64,000 nt of DNA, taken from the NCBI RefSeq assembly GCF_022321485.1, contig NZ_JAKOGG010000016.1, positions 30,175-94,174 on the forward strand, written 5' to 3'. Both the position numbers and the translations under genes were made by a program. The stretch comes from Shewanella electrica. Its GTDB lineage: Bacteria; Pseudomonadota; Gammaproteobacteria; Enterobacterales; Shewanellaceae. Below, in pieces: positions 39,271-50,933 of this stretch. Every line of letters begins with the position of its first letter. Position 1 is the first letter of the stretch. The notes beneath the pieces are model-generated. The model was not told where the DNA came from, ran no database searches, and saw nothing but the letters and a program-made list of their open reading frames with translations.

Positions 39271-39483
39271 TTGCCCCACCCAATACCTGCACCATTTTTG
39301 AGCGTAACGCACAATTTATGTGCACGTTTATTTCTTGTTCACCGATTACAATTATTTAACTTTTTGTAAAACAAAGATTTTCAATCTTGGCACAGCTTTA
39401 GCTCTATAAATCCCGCAATCAACACAAGACGAAGCCGCTGAACCCAACATATTAGGGAACAGCTACATAGGGATAATTAGGGG

Positions 39484-40179
39484 ATGAATATGAAACAAAA
39501 ACTGCTTTCATTGGGAGTGCTTGCAGGTCTGATGTTAGTCGCGCCAATGAGCCAAGCTGAAGTCACGGGTAACATTGGTGGCACGTCCAACTATTTGTGG
39601 CGTGGTATCACACAAACTGACGACGCAGCAGCGATTCAAGGTGGTATCGACTACAGCCACGAATCTGGTTTCTATATTGGTACTTGGGCCTCAACGGTAG
39701 ACTTTGGTGACGATACCAGTTACGAGATGGATTTCTACGGCGGCTATGCTAACTCCATCGGTGCAATTAACTATGATGTGGGTTACTTGTACTACGGCTA
39801 CCCTGATTCGGAAGGTGATATCGACTTCGGTGAACTCTATCTGACCTTAAGCTATGAATGGTTAGAAGTGGGCGTTGCTAAGTTCATCAATGCAGGCGAT
39901 GACGTGGTCGATGCGGGCATGGATGAAAAAGACTACTACTACTATCATGCCGCTGCGACGTTCCCTATTACCGATACCGTGAGTTTGGGCTTGTACTATG
40001 CCTACTCAACTGGCGACGTGGTGGAAAGCTGGTACGGCGAAGACAGTTATTCTGAATACAATATCTCAGTAACTAAGACCACCTCCATCGGCGATGTGTC
40101 ATTCAAGTTGGCAAATACCGACCTTGACGGTGACGATGTGAAATTTGTGCTGGGCTACAGCTACGGCTTCACGTTCTAA
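39484..40179 (+). CDS. TorF-family putative porin
   Basis: A 231-residue outer-membrane protein with a signal peptide (cleaved after 'SQA', about 25). 'EVTGNIGGTSNYLWRGITQT' is the N-terminal signature of the TorF (Gcw_chp, TIGR02001) porin family. The barrel is acidic and Tyr-rich and ends 'LGYSYGFTF' with C-terminal Phe. Its substrate is unknown. The 263-bp leader (39221-39483) includes GCACA-ATTTA-TGTGC, a possible regulator site near 39308. A terminator follows at 40299. Confidence 0.88.
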   Translation: MNMKQKLLSLGVLAGLMLVAPMSQAEVTGNIGGTSNYLWRGITQTDDAAAIQGGIDYSHESGFYIGTWASTVDFGDDTSYEMDFYGGYANSIGAINYDVGYLYYGYPDSEGDIDFGELYLTLSYEWLEVGVAKFINAGDDVVDAGMDEKDYYYYHAAATFPITDTVSLGLYYAYSTGDVVESWYGEDSYSEYNISVTKTTSIGDVSFKLANTDLDGDDVKFVLGYSYGFTF

Positions 40180-40298
40180 GTCAGCAGTTTCACCCTACAT
40201 AATCATAATAACGACGACATAATAACAATAACACTCGGTAATCCCTTCAGCATGGATAGCTTACTCTGGATACCGTTATCGCTCAGTCAATGTGCGCT

Positions 40299-40330
40299 AG
40301 CCCGCTCACCTATGGTGGCGGGCTTTGTTA
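40299..40330 (+). terminator. Terminator of the TorF-family porin gene
   Basis: AGCCCGC-T-CACC-TAT-GGTG-GCGGGCT followed by TTGTTATTT: an 11-bp stem with one bulge. It is near the convergent GGDEF-EAL gene end. Confidence 0.85.
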
Positions 40331-40338
40331 TTTCACGC

Positions 40339-42075
40339 TCAACGACGACGATTTTCCGACAACAGCGGCAAAATAAATTGCTGTTCAAACTGCGCGCCAC
40401 TTATCGGCTGGCAATAGTGATAGCCCTGCAAAATGTCACAACCAATGCGGCGGCAAAAATCAGCATGTAACGATGCTTCCACGCCTTCGGCTACCGACGT
40501 CACGTTTAATCCCTTGGCAAAATTAATCAGTGCCGTCAATAAACGACGGCTGCGCTCATCATGTTCAATGGCAAACACAAAGCTTTTATCCATTTTGAGC
40601 ACTTTGATGGGAAAGTCTTTAATATGTTGCAGCGATGAAAAGCCAGTGCCAAAGTCATCCAAGGCGATGGTCACGCCTAAGGACACCACCTGCTCCAGCG
40701 TTTGCGCCAGTAGGTCGGCGTTTTCGATCAACGCGTTCTCGGTTAACTCTAGTTCTAAGGCTGTTGCGGGCATGCCCGAATACGCTAACGCTTGCTGAAT
40801 TTGTCCGAGCAACTTTTCTGGCATCTTTTGCGAGGGTGACATATTCACCGCCACACTCAGATCGGCGTCGGTTTTGCCCGCTAACATGGCGAGCCAACGT
40901 TGATTTTGCCGACAAGCTTCTTTTAATACCCATTCGGCTAGGTCATCCATCATGCCGATCTCTTCAGCAATCGGCAAAAAGACTTCGGGTGCCAACAAGC
41001 CATCTTCTGGATGCTGCCAACGAATCAAGGCTTCGGTACCGATGAGCTTGCCAGTATCAGCGGCAAATTTACCTTGATAAAACAAACAGAGTTGCTGTTG
41101 TTGTATGGCACTGCGCAGCCCAACCGCCATACGATGACGTTGTGACACCTCTTCCGCTAACTCACAACTATAAAGTTGCATACCGTTACGGCCGTTACGT
41201 TTGGCGGTATACATGGCGATATCAGCGCACTTAAGCAACTCAGTGGCAGAACTGGCTAGGTCGCCGTAAACAGCAATGCCGATACTGGCGCTGATGTTAA
41301 GCGCTTGACCATAAACGCGATAGGCGGGTTGCAACACCTGTAGCAACTCGCTCGACCACCTCGTTGCTTGTTGAATCACATTTTGACCCGTTAACACGGC
41401 AACAAATTCATCGCCGCCGATCCGCGCGACCAAGCCGTGCTCGGGCGCTAGCTGCCGTAATCGTTTAGCCACTTGTGCCAGCAGTTGATCGCCCGCTTGA
41501 TGCCCCAGAGAATCGTTGATGACCTTAAAATCATCTAAATCCAGTAGCACCAATGCCAGCTCGTCTTTACGCGGTTGCGATGACAACTCACGTTGTAAAA
41601 ACAGCTCAAAGCCGTAGCGATTGGAAAGTTTGGTGAGGGAATCGAGTTCTGCCAACGACTTAAGCTGTTGATGGCTTTGATGCAGCGCCTGCGTCATGTT
41701 GGCGCGCTGCTGTGCTTGGCGAATGGCACGGGTCAGTCGGCGACTATTCACTTCATCTTTTAGGAGGAAATCTTGTGCGCCCATCTCAATGCAGCGTTCC
41801 GCAATCGATTCGTCTTCGTAACGGGAAATCATCACCACAGCAGTATTGGCGCCCACGGTTTTATTGAGCTGTGATAGCAGTTCTAAACCGTCGGCATCCG
41901 GCAGACGGTAATCCAACAAAATGCCATCGAAACGCTGCTTGCCAGCGAGCGCTAAACCACTCACGGCATTGTTCGCTTCGAAAATATTTACCGATAACGA
42001 TGATTTAGCTAATGCACGAAAAATGGCCGTTCTATCGATTTCATCGTCGTCGATCAAGAGTAAGTCCATCAGCAC
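40339..42075 (-). CDS. Response regulator with GGDEF and EAL domains
   Basis: A 578-residue protein. Receiver domain (1-120, phospho-acceptor D55 in 'LLDYRLPD'), coiled linker, GGDEF (about 145-300, intact GGDEF at 220-224) and EAL (about 315-565, 'EALIRW' 348-353, 'DDFGTGFSSL', 'EGVE'). Both c-di-GMP synthase and phosphodiesterase residues look intact, so either activity is possible. No RxxD I-site precedes GGDEF, so product inhibition at that site is unlikely. It is third in an operon after the kinase and a single-domain regulator, with only 6 bp between genes. Confidence 0.93.
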   Translation of the reverse strand: MLMDLLLIDDDEIDRTAIFRALAKSSLSVNIFEANNAVSGLALAGKQRFDGILLDYRLPDADGLELLSQLNKTVGANTAVVMISRYEDESIAERCIEMGAQDFLLKDEVNSRRLTRAIRQAQQRANMTQALHQSHQQLKSLAELDSLTKLSNRYGFELFLQRELSSQPRKDELALVLLDLDDFKVINDSLGHQAGDQLLAQVAKRLRQLAPEHGLVARIGGDEFVAVLTGQNVIQQATRWSSELLQVLQPAYRVYGQALNISASIGIAVYGDLASSATELLKCADIAMYTAKRNGRNGMQLYSCELAEEVSQRHRMAVGLRSAIQQQQLCLFYQGKFAADTGKLIGTEALIRWQHPEDGLLAPEVFLPIAEEIGMMDDLAEWVLKEACRQNQRWLAMLAGKTDADLSVAVNMSPSQKMPEKLLGQIQQALAYSGMPATALELELTENALIENADLLAQTLEQVVSLGVTIALDDFGTGFSSLQHIKDFPIKVLKMDKSFVFAIEHDERSRRLLTALINFAKGLNVTSVAEGVEASLHADFCRRIGCDILQGYHYCQPISGAQFEQQFILPLLSENRRR

Positions 42076-42081
42076 ATCCTC

Positions 42082-42510
42082 TTACTGATATGGCAGCTCA
42101 ACTACGCTGCAGTATTGCTGCAACATATCAAACAGGTTCACAAAGCCCTTACGCAAGCTGCTTTTAACTATGTACCCCGCCACATGGTGGCTATACGCGG
42201 CAAACTTGTCTTCATCGGCTGCAGAGGTGGTCAGCACAAATATCACCGCCATCGACAACTCGTCATCATCACGAATGTGCTCCAGTAGCTCGAGGCCATT
42301 CATCCGCGGCATATTGAGATCAAGCAAAATCAAGTAAGGCGTTTTGACACGTTTATTGTGCAGCATGTCCAACGCTTCTATCCCGTCACGCGCACGCACT
42401 AACGGATTGGTTAACCCAAGTTGCACCATGCTGCGTTTTACTGCCATGAAATCCACATCGTCATCATCAATTAAAAAAATTGTGATGTTGTCATACGCTT
42501 GTTGTGTCAT
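42082..42510 (-). CDS. Single-domain response regulator
   Basis: A 142-residue CheY-like receiver with no output domain. Acidic pocket D15-D18, phospho-acceptor D64 in 'YLILLDLNMPRMNG', Thr/Ser pair in 'VLTTSAADED', Lys in 'YIVKSSLRKG'. It belongs to the phytochrome-partner (Rcp1-like) type. Its start overlaps the kinase gene by 20 bases, so it is almost certainly the kinase's direct target or a phosphate shuttle to the GGDEF-EAL protein. Confidence 0.93.
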   Translation of the reverse strand: MTQQAYDNITIFLIDDDDVDFMAVKRSMVQLGLTNPLVRARDGIEALDMLHNKRVKTPYLILLDLNMPRMNGLELLEHIRDDDELSMAVIFVLTTSAADEDKFAAYSHHVAGYIVKSSLRKGFVNLFDMLQQYCSVVELPYQ

Positions 42511-44647
42511 GCGATGTCTTCCCTATCATTATTGGCCAAGTAAAGAAGAAACAGCAGCCTCGCTCTGAAGACTCCAACCAAATTTTTCCACCTAAACTTT
42601 CGACGCTCTTTTTCACCAGCGACAAGCCTATGCCGCTGCCTTCCACCTCATCCCGAGGCTTCAAAGTTTGAAACATATCAAACACTTTTTGCTGGAACCG
42701 TTTGGGAATACCAGGGCCGTCATCAGCCACATAAAACAGGTAATACGCGCCACGCAATTCACAGCCCACACGCAACAATCCGGCGGGCTTGTCATGATGT
42801 TTAATGGCATTGCTAAACAGATTGCGAAACACCATCTCCAACGGCACTTTAACGGTCACGAATGTTGGTAGCTCCGTCTCTAGTTGTAGCTTGAAATCGG
42901 GCTGAACGTTAACCAAAGCAAAAATATCGTGCACTAAAAAGCCACTATCGACCTCGACCGGCTCAGCGTTGTTACGGCCAATGCGGGAAAACTCTAATAA
43001 CCCATCCAGCAAACTCATCATGCGTTGCACGCGGCTATGAATTAACCCGAGGTACTTTTGTACCGTTTCACTTTGATTGTCAGCCAGGTCTTCTCGCAAC
43101 CATTCCGCTAGTTGTTCAATCCCACGCAACGGCGATTTCAAGTCATGCGACGCGATATAGGCAAAGCTATCGAGTTCTCGGTTAATGCGTTCTAGCTCCG
43201 CGGTGTAGCGCTCCCGTTCTTTTTCAATCAGCTTTCTCTCCGACACGTCATTGATGGTGGCAAGAATGGCCTGACCGTCACTAAAAATTATCGGTGTCAG
43301 CCCCACCTCAACCGCCACTAAACTGCCATCACTACACAATCCCTGTAGATCGGTACGCTGTGACATATTTTTTGCATCGGGATGGCGCATATAACCGGCC
43401 ATGTGCTCTGCATGGCGTTGTCTTGCCTCAAGCGGCAGCAGCATTGATACCTTCTGCCCAAGCAATTCATCACGAGGGTACTTAAACAACTGCTCTGCGT
43501 GGGCATTGACTAACGTCATCACACCAAGGCGATCCACCATCACCAGCGCCGAGGGCGAAGCTTCAATCACTAAACGAAAGCGTTCCTCATTGGCCAACAT
43601 CTGCTGGCTGAAACTGGCTTCACGAAAACGCCCTTTGGCATTCTGATACAGAAAATAAAACAGCAACCCTAAGAATAGGACACCAAACACCAGCAGCAAC
43701 TTGTGTTGCATCGCCTCCGTATCACTAGAAAAGTTGGCGTTAGTTGTTAGCGACAGCGACCAAACATGGCCGCCAATCGTCAGCGGCAGCACCGTGGCAT
43801 AGCGCGGGTTAGCGCTGTTGGCACCGCTCTGATACATCAGGCTGCTAGGGCGGATAAGTGCGCCGTCATACACTTTGAGATTCAGTTGGCTAAATTTGTC
43901 GCCAAGGATCCCTTCCATCAAATTATTCATGCGAAACGCCGCGTAGATCATGCCGCGCGGGTCATCTGTGGCATTACCTTGCGGGTCTTGCACAAACAGT
44001 GGCATGAACATTAAAAAGCCGGATTGCACATCGCGGGAGACTTCCTGCACTAAGGTAATTTTGCCTGAAACCGCCGCAGCCTTGGTCGCAATAGCGCGAT
44101 CGATCGCGGCGCGGCGCACGGGTTCGGACGACATGTCGTAACCGAACGAACGTTGGTTACGCCAATCGAAAGGTTCCACATAAACCACCGCTTGATAGCT
44201 CTCTCGTGGCACAGTGGGATGGACTTTGTAGTCAGCAAATCCTTCAGCTTGTACAGCGGCTTCGTGGGCGGCGATCTGCTCAGGTTTGAGAATAATGCTA
44301 AACCCCATGCCCTGCATGCCAGGGTAGTACTCTTGCAAACGCGCATTGTTAATGTAGTCATGCCATTCTTGGCGCGACACCTGCTGCGACGACATAAATA
44401 AGCCAACCCCACCACGCAAGACTTGCTCATAAGTGCGCATACGGTCAGCAATTTCATCGCGGAGTAGTACAGATTGAAACTGAAAACGCTCTAAACCTCG
44501 CACGTTGACGTAGTAGTTCGCAATGTAACCACCGATCACGGTAAACAAGGTCGCAAACAGCATCAGCATCCACACCGATGATGGCAGTTTAAAAGACGAC
44601 ATAGCGTCATTGTTGCTCACTGGCTCCCTGTGCAGCGCTGACGGCAT
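42491..44647 (-). CDS. CHASE-PAS sensor histidine kinase
   Basis: A 718-residue membrane kinase: TM1 (about 24-45), periplasmic CHASE domain (about 75-300), TM2 (about 317-334), PAS (about 350-470), HisKA with H501 in 'YIASHDLKSPLRGIEQLAEW', and HATPase with 'NLFSNAIKHH', 'VADDGPGIP' and 'GSGIGLSLVKK'. CHASE domains bind small extracellular ligands; which one is not evident. It heads the three-gene signalling operon leading to c-di-GMP turnover. Confidence 0.93.
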   Translation of the reverse strand: MPSALHREPVSNNDAMSSFKLPSSVWMLMLFATLFTVIGGYIANYYVNVRGLERFQFQSVLLRDEIADRMRTYEQVLRGGVGLFMSSQQVSRQEWHDYINNARLQEYYPGMQGMGFSIILKPEQIAAHEAAVQAEGFADYKVHPTVPRESYQAVVYVEPFDWRNQRSFGYDMSSEPVRRAAIDRAIATKAAAVSGKITLVQEVSRDVQSGFLMFMPLFVQDPQGNATDDPRGMIYAAFRMNNLMEGILGDKFSQLNLKVYDGALIRPSSLMYQSGANSANPRYATVLPLTIGGHVWSLSLTTNANFSSDTEAMQHKLLLVFGVLFLGLLFYFLYQNAKGRFREASFSQQMLANEERFRLVIEASPSALVMVDRLGVMTLVNAHAEQLFKYPRDELLGQKVSMLLPLEARQRHAEHMAGYMRHPDAKNMSQRTDLQGLCSDGSLVAVEVGLTPIIFSDGQAILATINDVSERKLIEKERERYTAELERINRELDSFAYIASHDLKSPLRGIEQLAEWLREDLADNQSETVQKYLGLIHSRVQRMMSLLDGLLEFSRIGRNNAEPVEVDSGFLVHDIFALVNVQPDFKLQLETELPTFVTVKVPLEMVFRNLFSNAIKHHDKPAGLLRVGCELRGAYYLFYVADDGPGIPKRFQQKVFDMFQTLKPRDEVEGSGIGLSLVKKSVESLGGKIWLESSERGCCFFFTWPIMIGKTSHDTTSV

Positions 44648-44929
44648 TTATTGTTCCCTGCAGGGTATTAGTATGAGGTTTAAGTGTGGTAGGTAGCTGA
44701 AAATTTGCAAGTTATACGGCGGTTTCTGCCCAGTAAAAACGCCCCCTGAATTTTGTGTGAAAAATGCGTTTTTGATCGCATTCTTTAGCGCAAGTAATTA
44801 CTAAATTAGCAACCAAGGGAAGAGATAACCGCCGGAGAGCAACTGCATTTGAGCAACCTGATTGTTGCTACCGTAACAGCCGTGTTTTGTGGCTCAACGT
44901 TGTGAGTTTACCCTCGCTCAGGAGTGAAT

Positions 44930-45112
44930 ATGGCCCATATCTATGAAGTGTTACCCGATGACAATGAAATCGAAGCCATGGCTGCCCCAAAAAATGTGAG
45001 AGCAGCTAAAGCGATGCAACATCGCCGCGAAGTTCGCCGTCGTTTAGAAGATTGCTTAGAGCGTTTACAACTGCGCCGAGCCCTCGACTTAGACGAGGAC
45101 GAAACCTTTTAA
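44930..45112 (+). CDS. PA3496-family small protein
   Basis: A 60-residue charged protein, 'MAHIYEVLPDDNEIEAMAAP' then an Arg-rich helix 'RREVRRRLEDCLERLQLRRA' and an acidic end. The pattern fits the PA3496 family, sometimes named a putative envelope integrity protein. ATG 44930 is chosen because GGAG lies 5 bases upstream; a GTG two codons earlier is possible. The stop overlaps the convergent PDC-sensor gene by 4 bases. In 44648-44929 I see no other gene. Confidence 0.7.
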   Translation: MAHIYEVLPDDNEIEAMAAPKNVRAAKAMQHRREVRRRLEDCLERLQLRRALDLDEDETF

Positions 45113-46071
45113 CTCTTTCGCTGCCGTGCACTATTGCGGGTCAATAGCGCCTCCGCTTTGGCCCCTAAATAGACATAAACCCCTAAACCGATCAGCAAAC
45201 CTACCACCGCCAACATCATAAAAATCGCCCCTTGAATATATTCAAATTTACCGAGTGACGATTTGAACATCGTCAGCAGCGCTTCTATCGAAATGGCGAT
45301 CAAAATGGTGGAAACAAAACGGGTGATGGTGCGGCGGGTGGAGCTATGGCGGAAGATATCTTTATGCATCAAGATCTCCTCTTCCAAAATGGTTTTGCCT
45401 AAGTCGAAAATCGCTAAGGCCAACGTGATAAAAATGATGGTACCAAACGGCTTGAGTGAATCATGGGCAGCACCAATGCCGCCAGTAAACAACAGCCAAA
45501 TATCATGCGCGGCGATAGCAATCAAAATAGCGACCACGATAAATAGCCCAGTGACTAAGACAGCGTACACCGCTTTAAACAATGGGATCACGCGGCGGCG
45601 CGCACTGTCACCCATCATAAATTCAATCAAACAGGTCAGATTAATATCCACCACCACATAACCACGTTTGCCATCGACGAGGCGTTGGGCGATAGAGGCA
45701 GACAAACACAGATGCCCGGAGGCATTGGACAGATAAGGACGGGTGATCTGCACGCCGGTTTTATCACGCACATTTAGGTAATAAGGCCGTTGGCTGCGGT
45801 CGGGGCTTTCGCCCACACTGAGTAATTTCACTTGCTGGTTAATCAGCGCTAAGTTGGGACTGATCTGGCGGCCATTATCATCGAGTAGATACATTAGCTC
45901 GACAAAGGGATAGCGGGCGGCCACTTCGCTAAAAATCTTAATCGCCTTGCCGGTATCGGCAAATAATTCGTTATCTGCCATGCCAGTCAGGATCGACTCT
46001 AACAGCTCATGCACTAGCTGTTCATATTCATGATAGCGCTCAATAACGCTTAGATAGCTCATGCTGGCCAT
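45109..46071 (-). CDS. PDC/Cache sensor membrane protein without output domain
   Basis: A 320-residue protein. The N-terminal half (about 1-150) is a Cache/PDC-like sensor: 'YPFVELMYLLDDNGRQISPN' and 'SQRPYYLNVRDKTGVQITRP' plus 'LCLSASIAQRLVDGKRGYVV'. Four hydrophobic segments follow (about 170-195, 215-235, 255-280 and 285-305). There is no kinase, GGDEF or methyl-accepting domain. ATG 46071 has AAGGGGGAG just upstream, so the long frame before it is not coding. Its partner is unknown. Confidence 0.75.
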   Translation of the reverse strand: MASMSYLSVIERYHEYEQLVHELLESILTGMADNELFADTGKAIKIFSEVAARYPFVELMYLLDDNGRQISPNLALINQQVKLLSVGESPDRSQRPYYLNVRDKTGVQITRPYLSNASGHLCLSASIAQRLVDGKRGYVVVDINLTCLIEFMMGDSARRRVIPLFKAVYAVLVTGLFIVVAILIAIAAHDIWLLFTGGIGAAHDSLKPFGTIIFITLALAIFDLGKTILEEEILMHKDIFRHSSTRRTITRFVSTILIAISIEALLTMFKSSLGKFEYIQGAIFMMLAVVGLLIGLGVYVYLGAKAEALLTRNSARQRKS

Positions 46072-48203
<2,132 letters not shown>

Positions 48204-48218
48204 GCGCATCGTGTTAGC

Positions 48219-48245
48219 AAAAGAGCAGCCGCTGGCTGCTCTTTT
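48219..48245. terminator. Terminator between M4 protease and AGCS symporter
   Basis: AAAAGAGCAGCC-GCT-GGCTGCTCTTTT, a 12-bp stem with A- and T-runs. It fits both convergent genes. Confidence 0.93.
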
Positions 48246-48263
48246 CATAGGTAAATCTAACGC

Positions 48264-49643
48264 TTATTTTCTAGCGCGCTGTTTATCAAAATAGCTACGG
48301 GTGAGCTTAAACACCACCGGACTCAACAGCAGCAGCGCCACTAAGTTGGGCAAGGCCATCATCGCATTCAACGTATCAGCCAATAGCCAAATAAAATCTA
48401 ACTTCGCCAAGGCACCAATCGGTACCACGATGGTAAAGATCAACCGGAACGGCATGATCGCTTTAACGCCGAACAGGAACTGAATACATTTTTCGCTATA
48501 GAAGCTCCAGCCCAAAATCGTGGTAAAGGCAAAAATCGCCAGCGCCACCGCCACCACATAGTTACCAATCGGTAAGGCATGACCAAACGCCATTGAAGTT
48601 AACGGCGCACCATTTTCGCCCGAACTCCAAGAGCCAGTCACCACGATGGCCAACCCGGTAATCGAACACACGATAATGGTATCGATAAACGTACCCAACA
48701 TCGCCACTAACCCTTGGGTTACTGGATTGTTGGTTTGCGCGGCGGCATGGGCAATCGGCGCACTACCTAAACCGGCTTCGTTAGAAAACACACCACGGGC
48801 CACGCCTAGATTCACCGCAGCCCATACCGCCGCACCCGCAAACCCCCCTTGTGCAGCGACTGGAGTAAAGGCGCTCTTAACAATCAGACTGAGGGCAGCA
48901 GGCAGATCTGCGGCATACACCACCAACACCGCCAAGCCGCTGACAATGTAGAATATGGTCATGAGCGGCACCAGCTTACCGGCAACGTCGGCGATACGGT
49001 GAATACCGCCCATCAATACCGCGCCGACCAACAGCATCATCACCACACCGGTGATCCACGGTGCCACCCCAAAGTTGGCGGAGAGTGCGTCAGCGACTGA
49101 GTTAGCTTGCACTGTGTTACCAATACCAAAACCGGCACAAGCACCAAATACGGCAAACACCACACCCAGCCAAGTCCACTTTTTACCTAAGCCATTTTTG
49201 ATGTAGTACATCGGCCCACCAACGTGGTGGCCTTTGGCATCCTCTTCACGAAACTTCACCGCCAGTACCGCTTCTGAGTATTTGGTCGCCATACCCACCA
49301 ACGCGGTACACCACATCCAAAACAATGCACCTGGGCCACCCATCGCAATGGCGGTGGCGACCCCAGCAATATTACCGGTGCCGATAGTGGCAGAAAGAGA
49401 GGTCATCAATGCATTGAACGGGCTGATTTGCCCTTGCTCCTGTTGATCTTCGTCAGGCGCACGCCCGGACCACAGCAGCTTAAATCCGGTGCCCAATTTC
49501 AATATTGGCATCAGCTTTAAGCCGATAGAGAGAAACAGCCCAACACCGAGGATCATCACCAGCATGGGCACGCCCCACACCACATCATTAATTACGTGTA
49601 CGAAGTCAACTACGCGTTGTAAAAGTCCAACTTCAGCTTCCAT
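48264..49643 (-). CDS. Sodium:alanine symporter (AGCS family)
   Basis: A 459-residue polytopic protein (about ten membrane segments) importing alanine or glycine with Na+. 'SLSATIGTGNIAGVATAIAM' and 'GGPGALFWMWCTALVGMATK' followed by 'EVLA'-type 'SEAVLAVKFRE' are the family signature. 'VFSNEAGLGSAPIAHAAAQT' is also conserved. It stands alone. Amino-acid import fits the nearby protease gene. Confidence 0.94.
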   Translation of the reverse strand: MEAEVGLLQRVVDFVHVINDVVWGVPMLVMILGVGLFLSIGLKLMPILKLGTGFKLLWSGRAPDEDQQEQGQISPFNALMTSLSATIGTGNIAGVATAIAMGGPGALFWMWCTALVGMATKYSEAVLAVKFREEDAKGHHVGGPMYYIKNGLGKKWTWLGVVFAVFGACAGFGIGNTVQANSVADALSANFGVAPWITGVVMMLLVGAVLMGGIHRIADVAGKLVPLMTIFYIVSGLAVLVVYAADLPAALSLIVKSAFTPVAAQGGFAGAAVWAAVNLGVARGVFSNEAGLGSAPIAHAAAQTNNPVTQGLVAMLGTFIDTIIVCSITGLAIVVTGSWSSGENGAPLTSMAFGHALPIGNYVVAVALAIFAFTTILGWSFYSEKCIQFLFGVKAIMPFRLIFTIVVPIGALAKLDFIWLLADTLNAMMALPNLVALLLLSPVVFKLTRSYFDKQRARK

Positions 49644-49748
49644 TCCAACCTCTGTTATTTTTTATAGTTATACCAAGCATGCAGCCGCAACGGCATGCCG
49701 CACAGCGAACAGCCAGATTACAACGAATAGTTAACAATTGGGAATAGC

Positions 49749-49770
49749 TGCGACAGGATAAACTGTCGCA
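49749..49770 (-). terminator. Hairpin downstream of the EamA gene
   Basis: TGCGACAG-GATAAA-CTGTCGCA, 8-bp stem; a second repeat ATATAGC/GCTATAT follows at about 49792-49812. They lie between the EamA stop and the AGCS start. The T-run is weak. Confidence 0.5.
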
Positions 49771-49831
49771 ACTTATTGCTGAGGGGGATATATAGCGAAA
49801 CTTGCTATATAAAGGGAAAATATTGGTCTTT

Positions 49832-50779
49832 CTAACTGGTTACACGCTTTGAATTTAGCGATTTTTTCGGTTTAAGTTGCACACTCATCACCGCCAACAC
49901 AATCACGCCGATACCCAGTTTCGACAGCAGATTCAGCTCTGCCGCTTGCAGCATATCGCGCCACAAGCCCGCATGCACCAGCAGATCAGTACAGACAAAA
50001 CTGATGATAGGCGTTAACGCTAACATGGCGCCCACCTGCCCCGCGGGCAAGGCTTTCATCCCTTGCGCGAAACAGGCGTAGGCCAGCAAGGTCGCAATCG
50101 CACTAGCAATCACAATGCTCCACATTTCACTATCTAACGGCTGCCACACGCTAAAATCGCAAGTAGGCAGCAGCACTAATGCGCCCAACAGATAGATCAC
50201 CAACAGAATATTGGTGGGCGATAGCACTCCTGCTAACTGGCGCTGCACCAATACGCTGGTACACCAACACAGCACCGACAGCTGGATTAGCAACACGCCG
50301 ATCAGTACATCGCCACCATCGGCGGCGCTATCAAAGCGGAGATAGGGGTTAAAGAACATCAACATCCCTAACGCTAACGCCATAAAACAGCCCATTTGAA
50401 AGCGACTCAAGCGCTCGCCAAACATAATAAAACCCCCTAACGCTAAAAACACGCCAGAGGTTTGAAAACTCAGCTGTGCGGGACCGGGCGAGAGGTAGCG
50501 CAGTGCCACCATAAAACTCAAGTAGTTGGCTAATAACATCACGCCTGCGAGCGCGAGCCAACCCCACTGCTTTTTAGTGACTTGCTTGAACGAGGCTAAC
50601 CCGCCAGCTAGCGCTTGAAACACCAGCAGCATCAACCCCGCTGCACCAAAACGAAACCACGTCAGGTTAACGGCATCAACCACCCCGACGGTTAATTTCA
50701 ACGCAACAGGCATAATGCCCCAAAACATTACCGCGGCAGTAATAAAAAGCAGCCCTACGCGGGCAGGATGACTAGACAA
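49832..50779 (-). CDS. EamA/DMT-family transporter
   Basis: A 315-residue protein with ten membrane helices in two EamA repeats ('FITAAVMFWGIMPVALKLTV' opening the first). DMT transporters export amino acids or metabolites; the substrate is not evident. The frame is open to 50917, but TTG 50779 has CGGAG 6 bases upstream and begins just before the first membrane helix, so I prefer it. The upstream extension includes an odd Cys-rich stretch unlike the family. Confidence 0.8.
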   Translation of the reverse strand: MSSHPARVGLLFITAAVMFWGIMPVALKLTVGVVDAVNLTWFRFGAAGLMLLVFQALAGGLASFKQVTKKQWGWLALAGVMLLANYLSFMVALRYLSPGPAQLSFQTSGVFLALGGFIMFGERLSRFQMGCFMALALGMLMFFNPYLRFDSAADGGDVLIGVLLIQLSVLCWCTSVLVQRQLAGVLSPTNILLVIYLLGALVLLPTCDFSVWQPLDSEMWSIVIASAIATLLAYACFAQGMKALPAGQVGAMLALTPIISFVCTDLLVHAGLWRDMLQAAELNLLSKLGIGVIVLAVMSVQLKPKKSLNSKRVTS

Positions 50780-50933
50780 GAGAAACTCCGAGAAGACCAC
50801 AGCGTACTGGGGCACTTGAGCAAGCGCTAAGACAGTACACAAACTAGCCAATATTTTGCCCAATAGTCTGCTAAAAACCAAGCTAAAAACAGCGTAACAG
50901 CGGCATTTTCCCGCCAAGCGGTGATGTTTTAAC

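Noticed and set aside
50780-50917. 46-residue N-terminal extension of the EamA transporter
   Set aside because: No ribosome site, and it adds a segment not found in DMT proteins. TTG 50779 has a suitable CGGAG.
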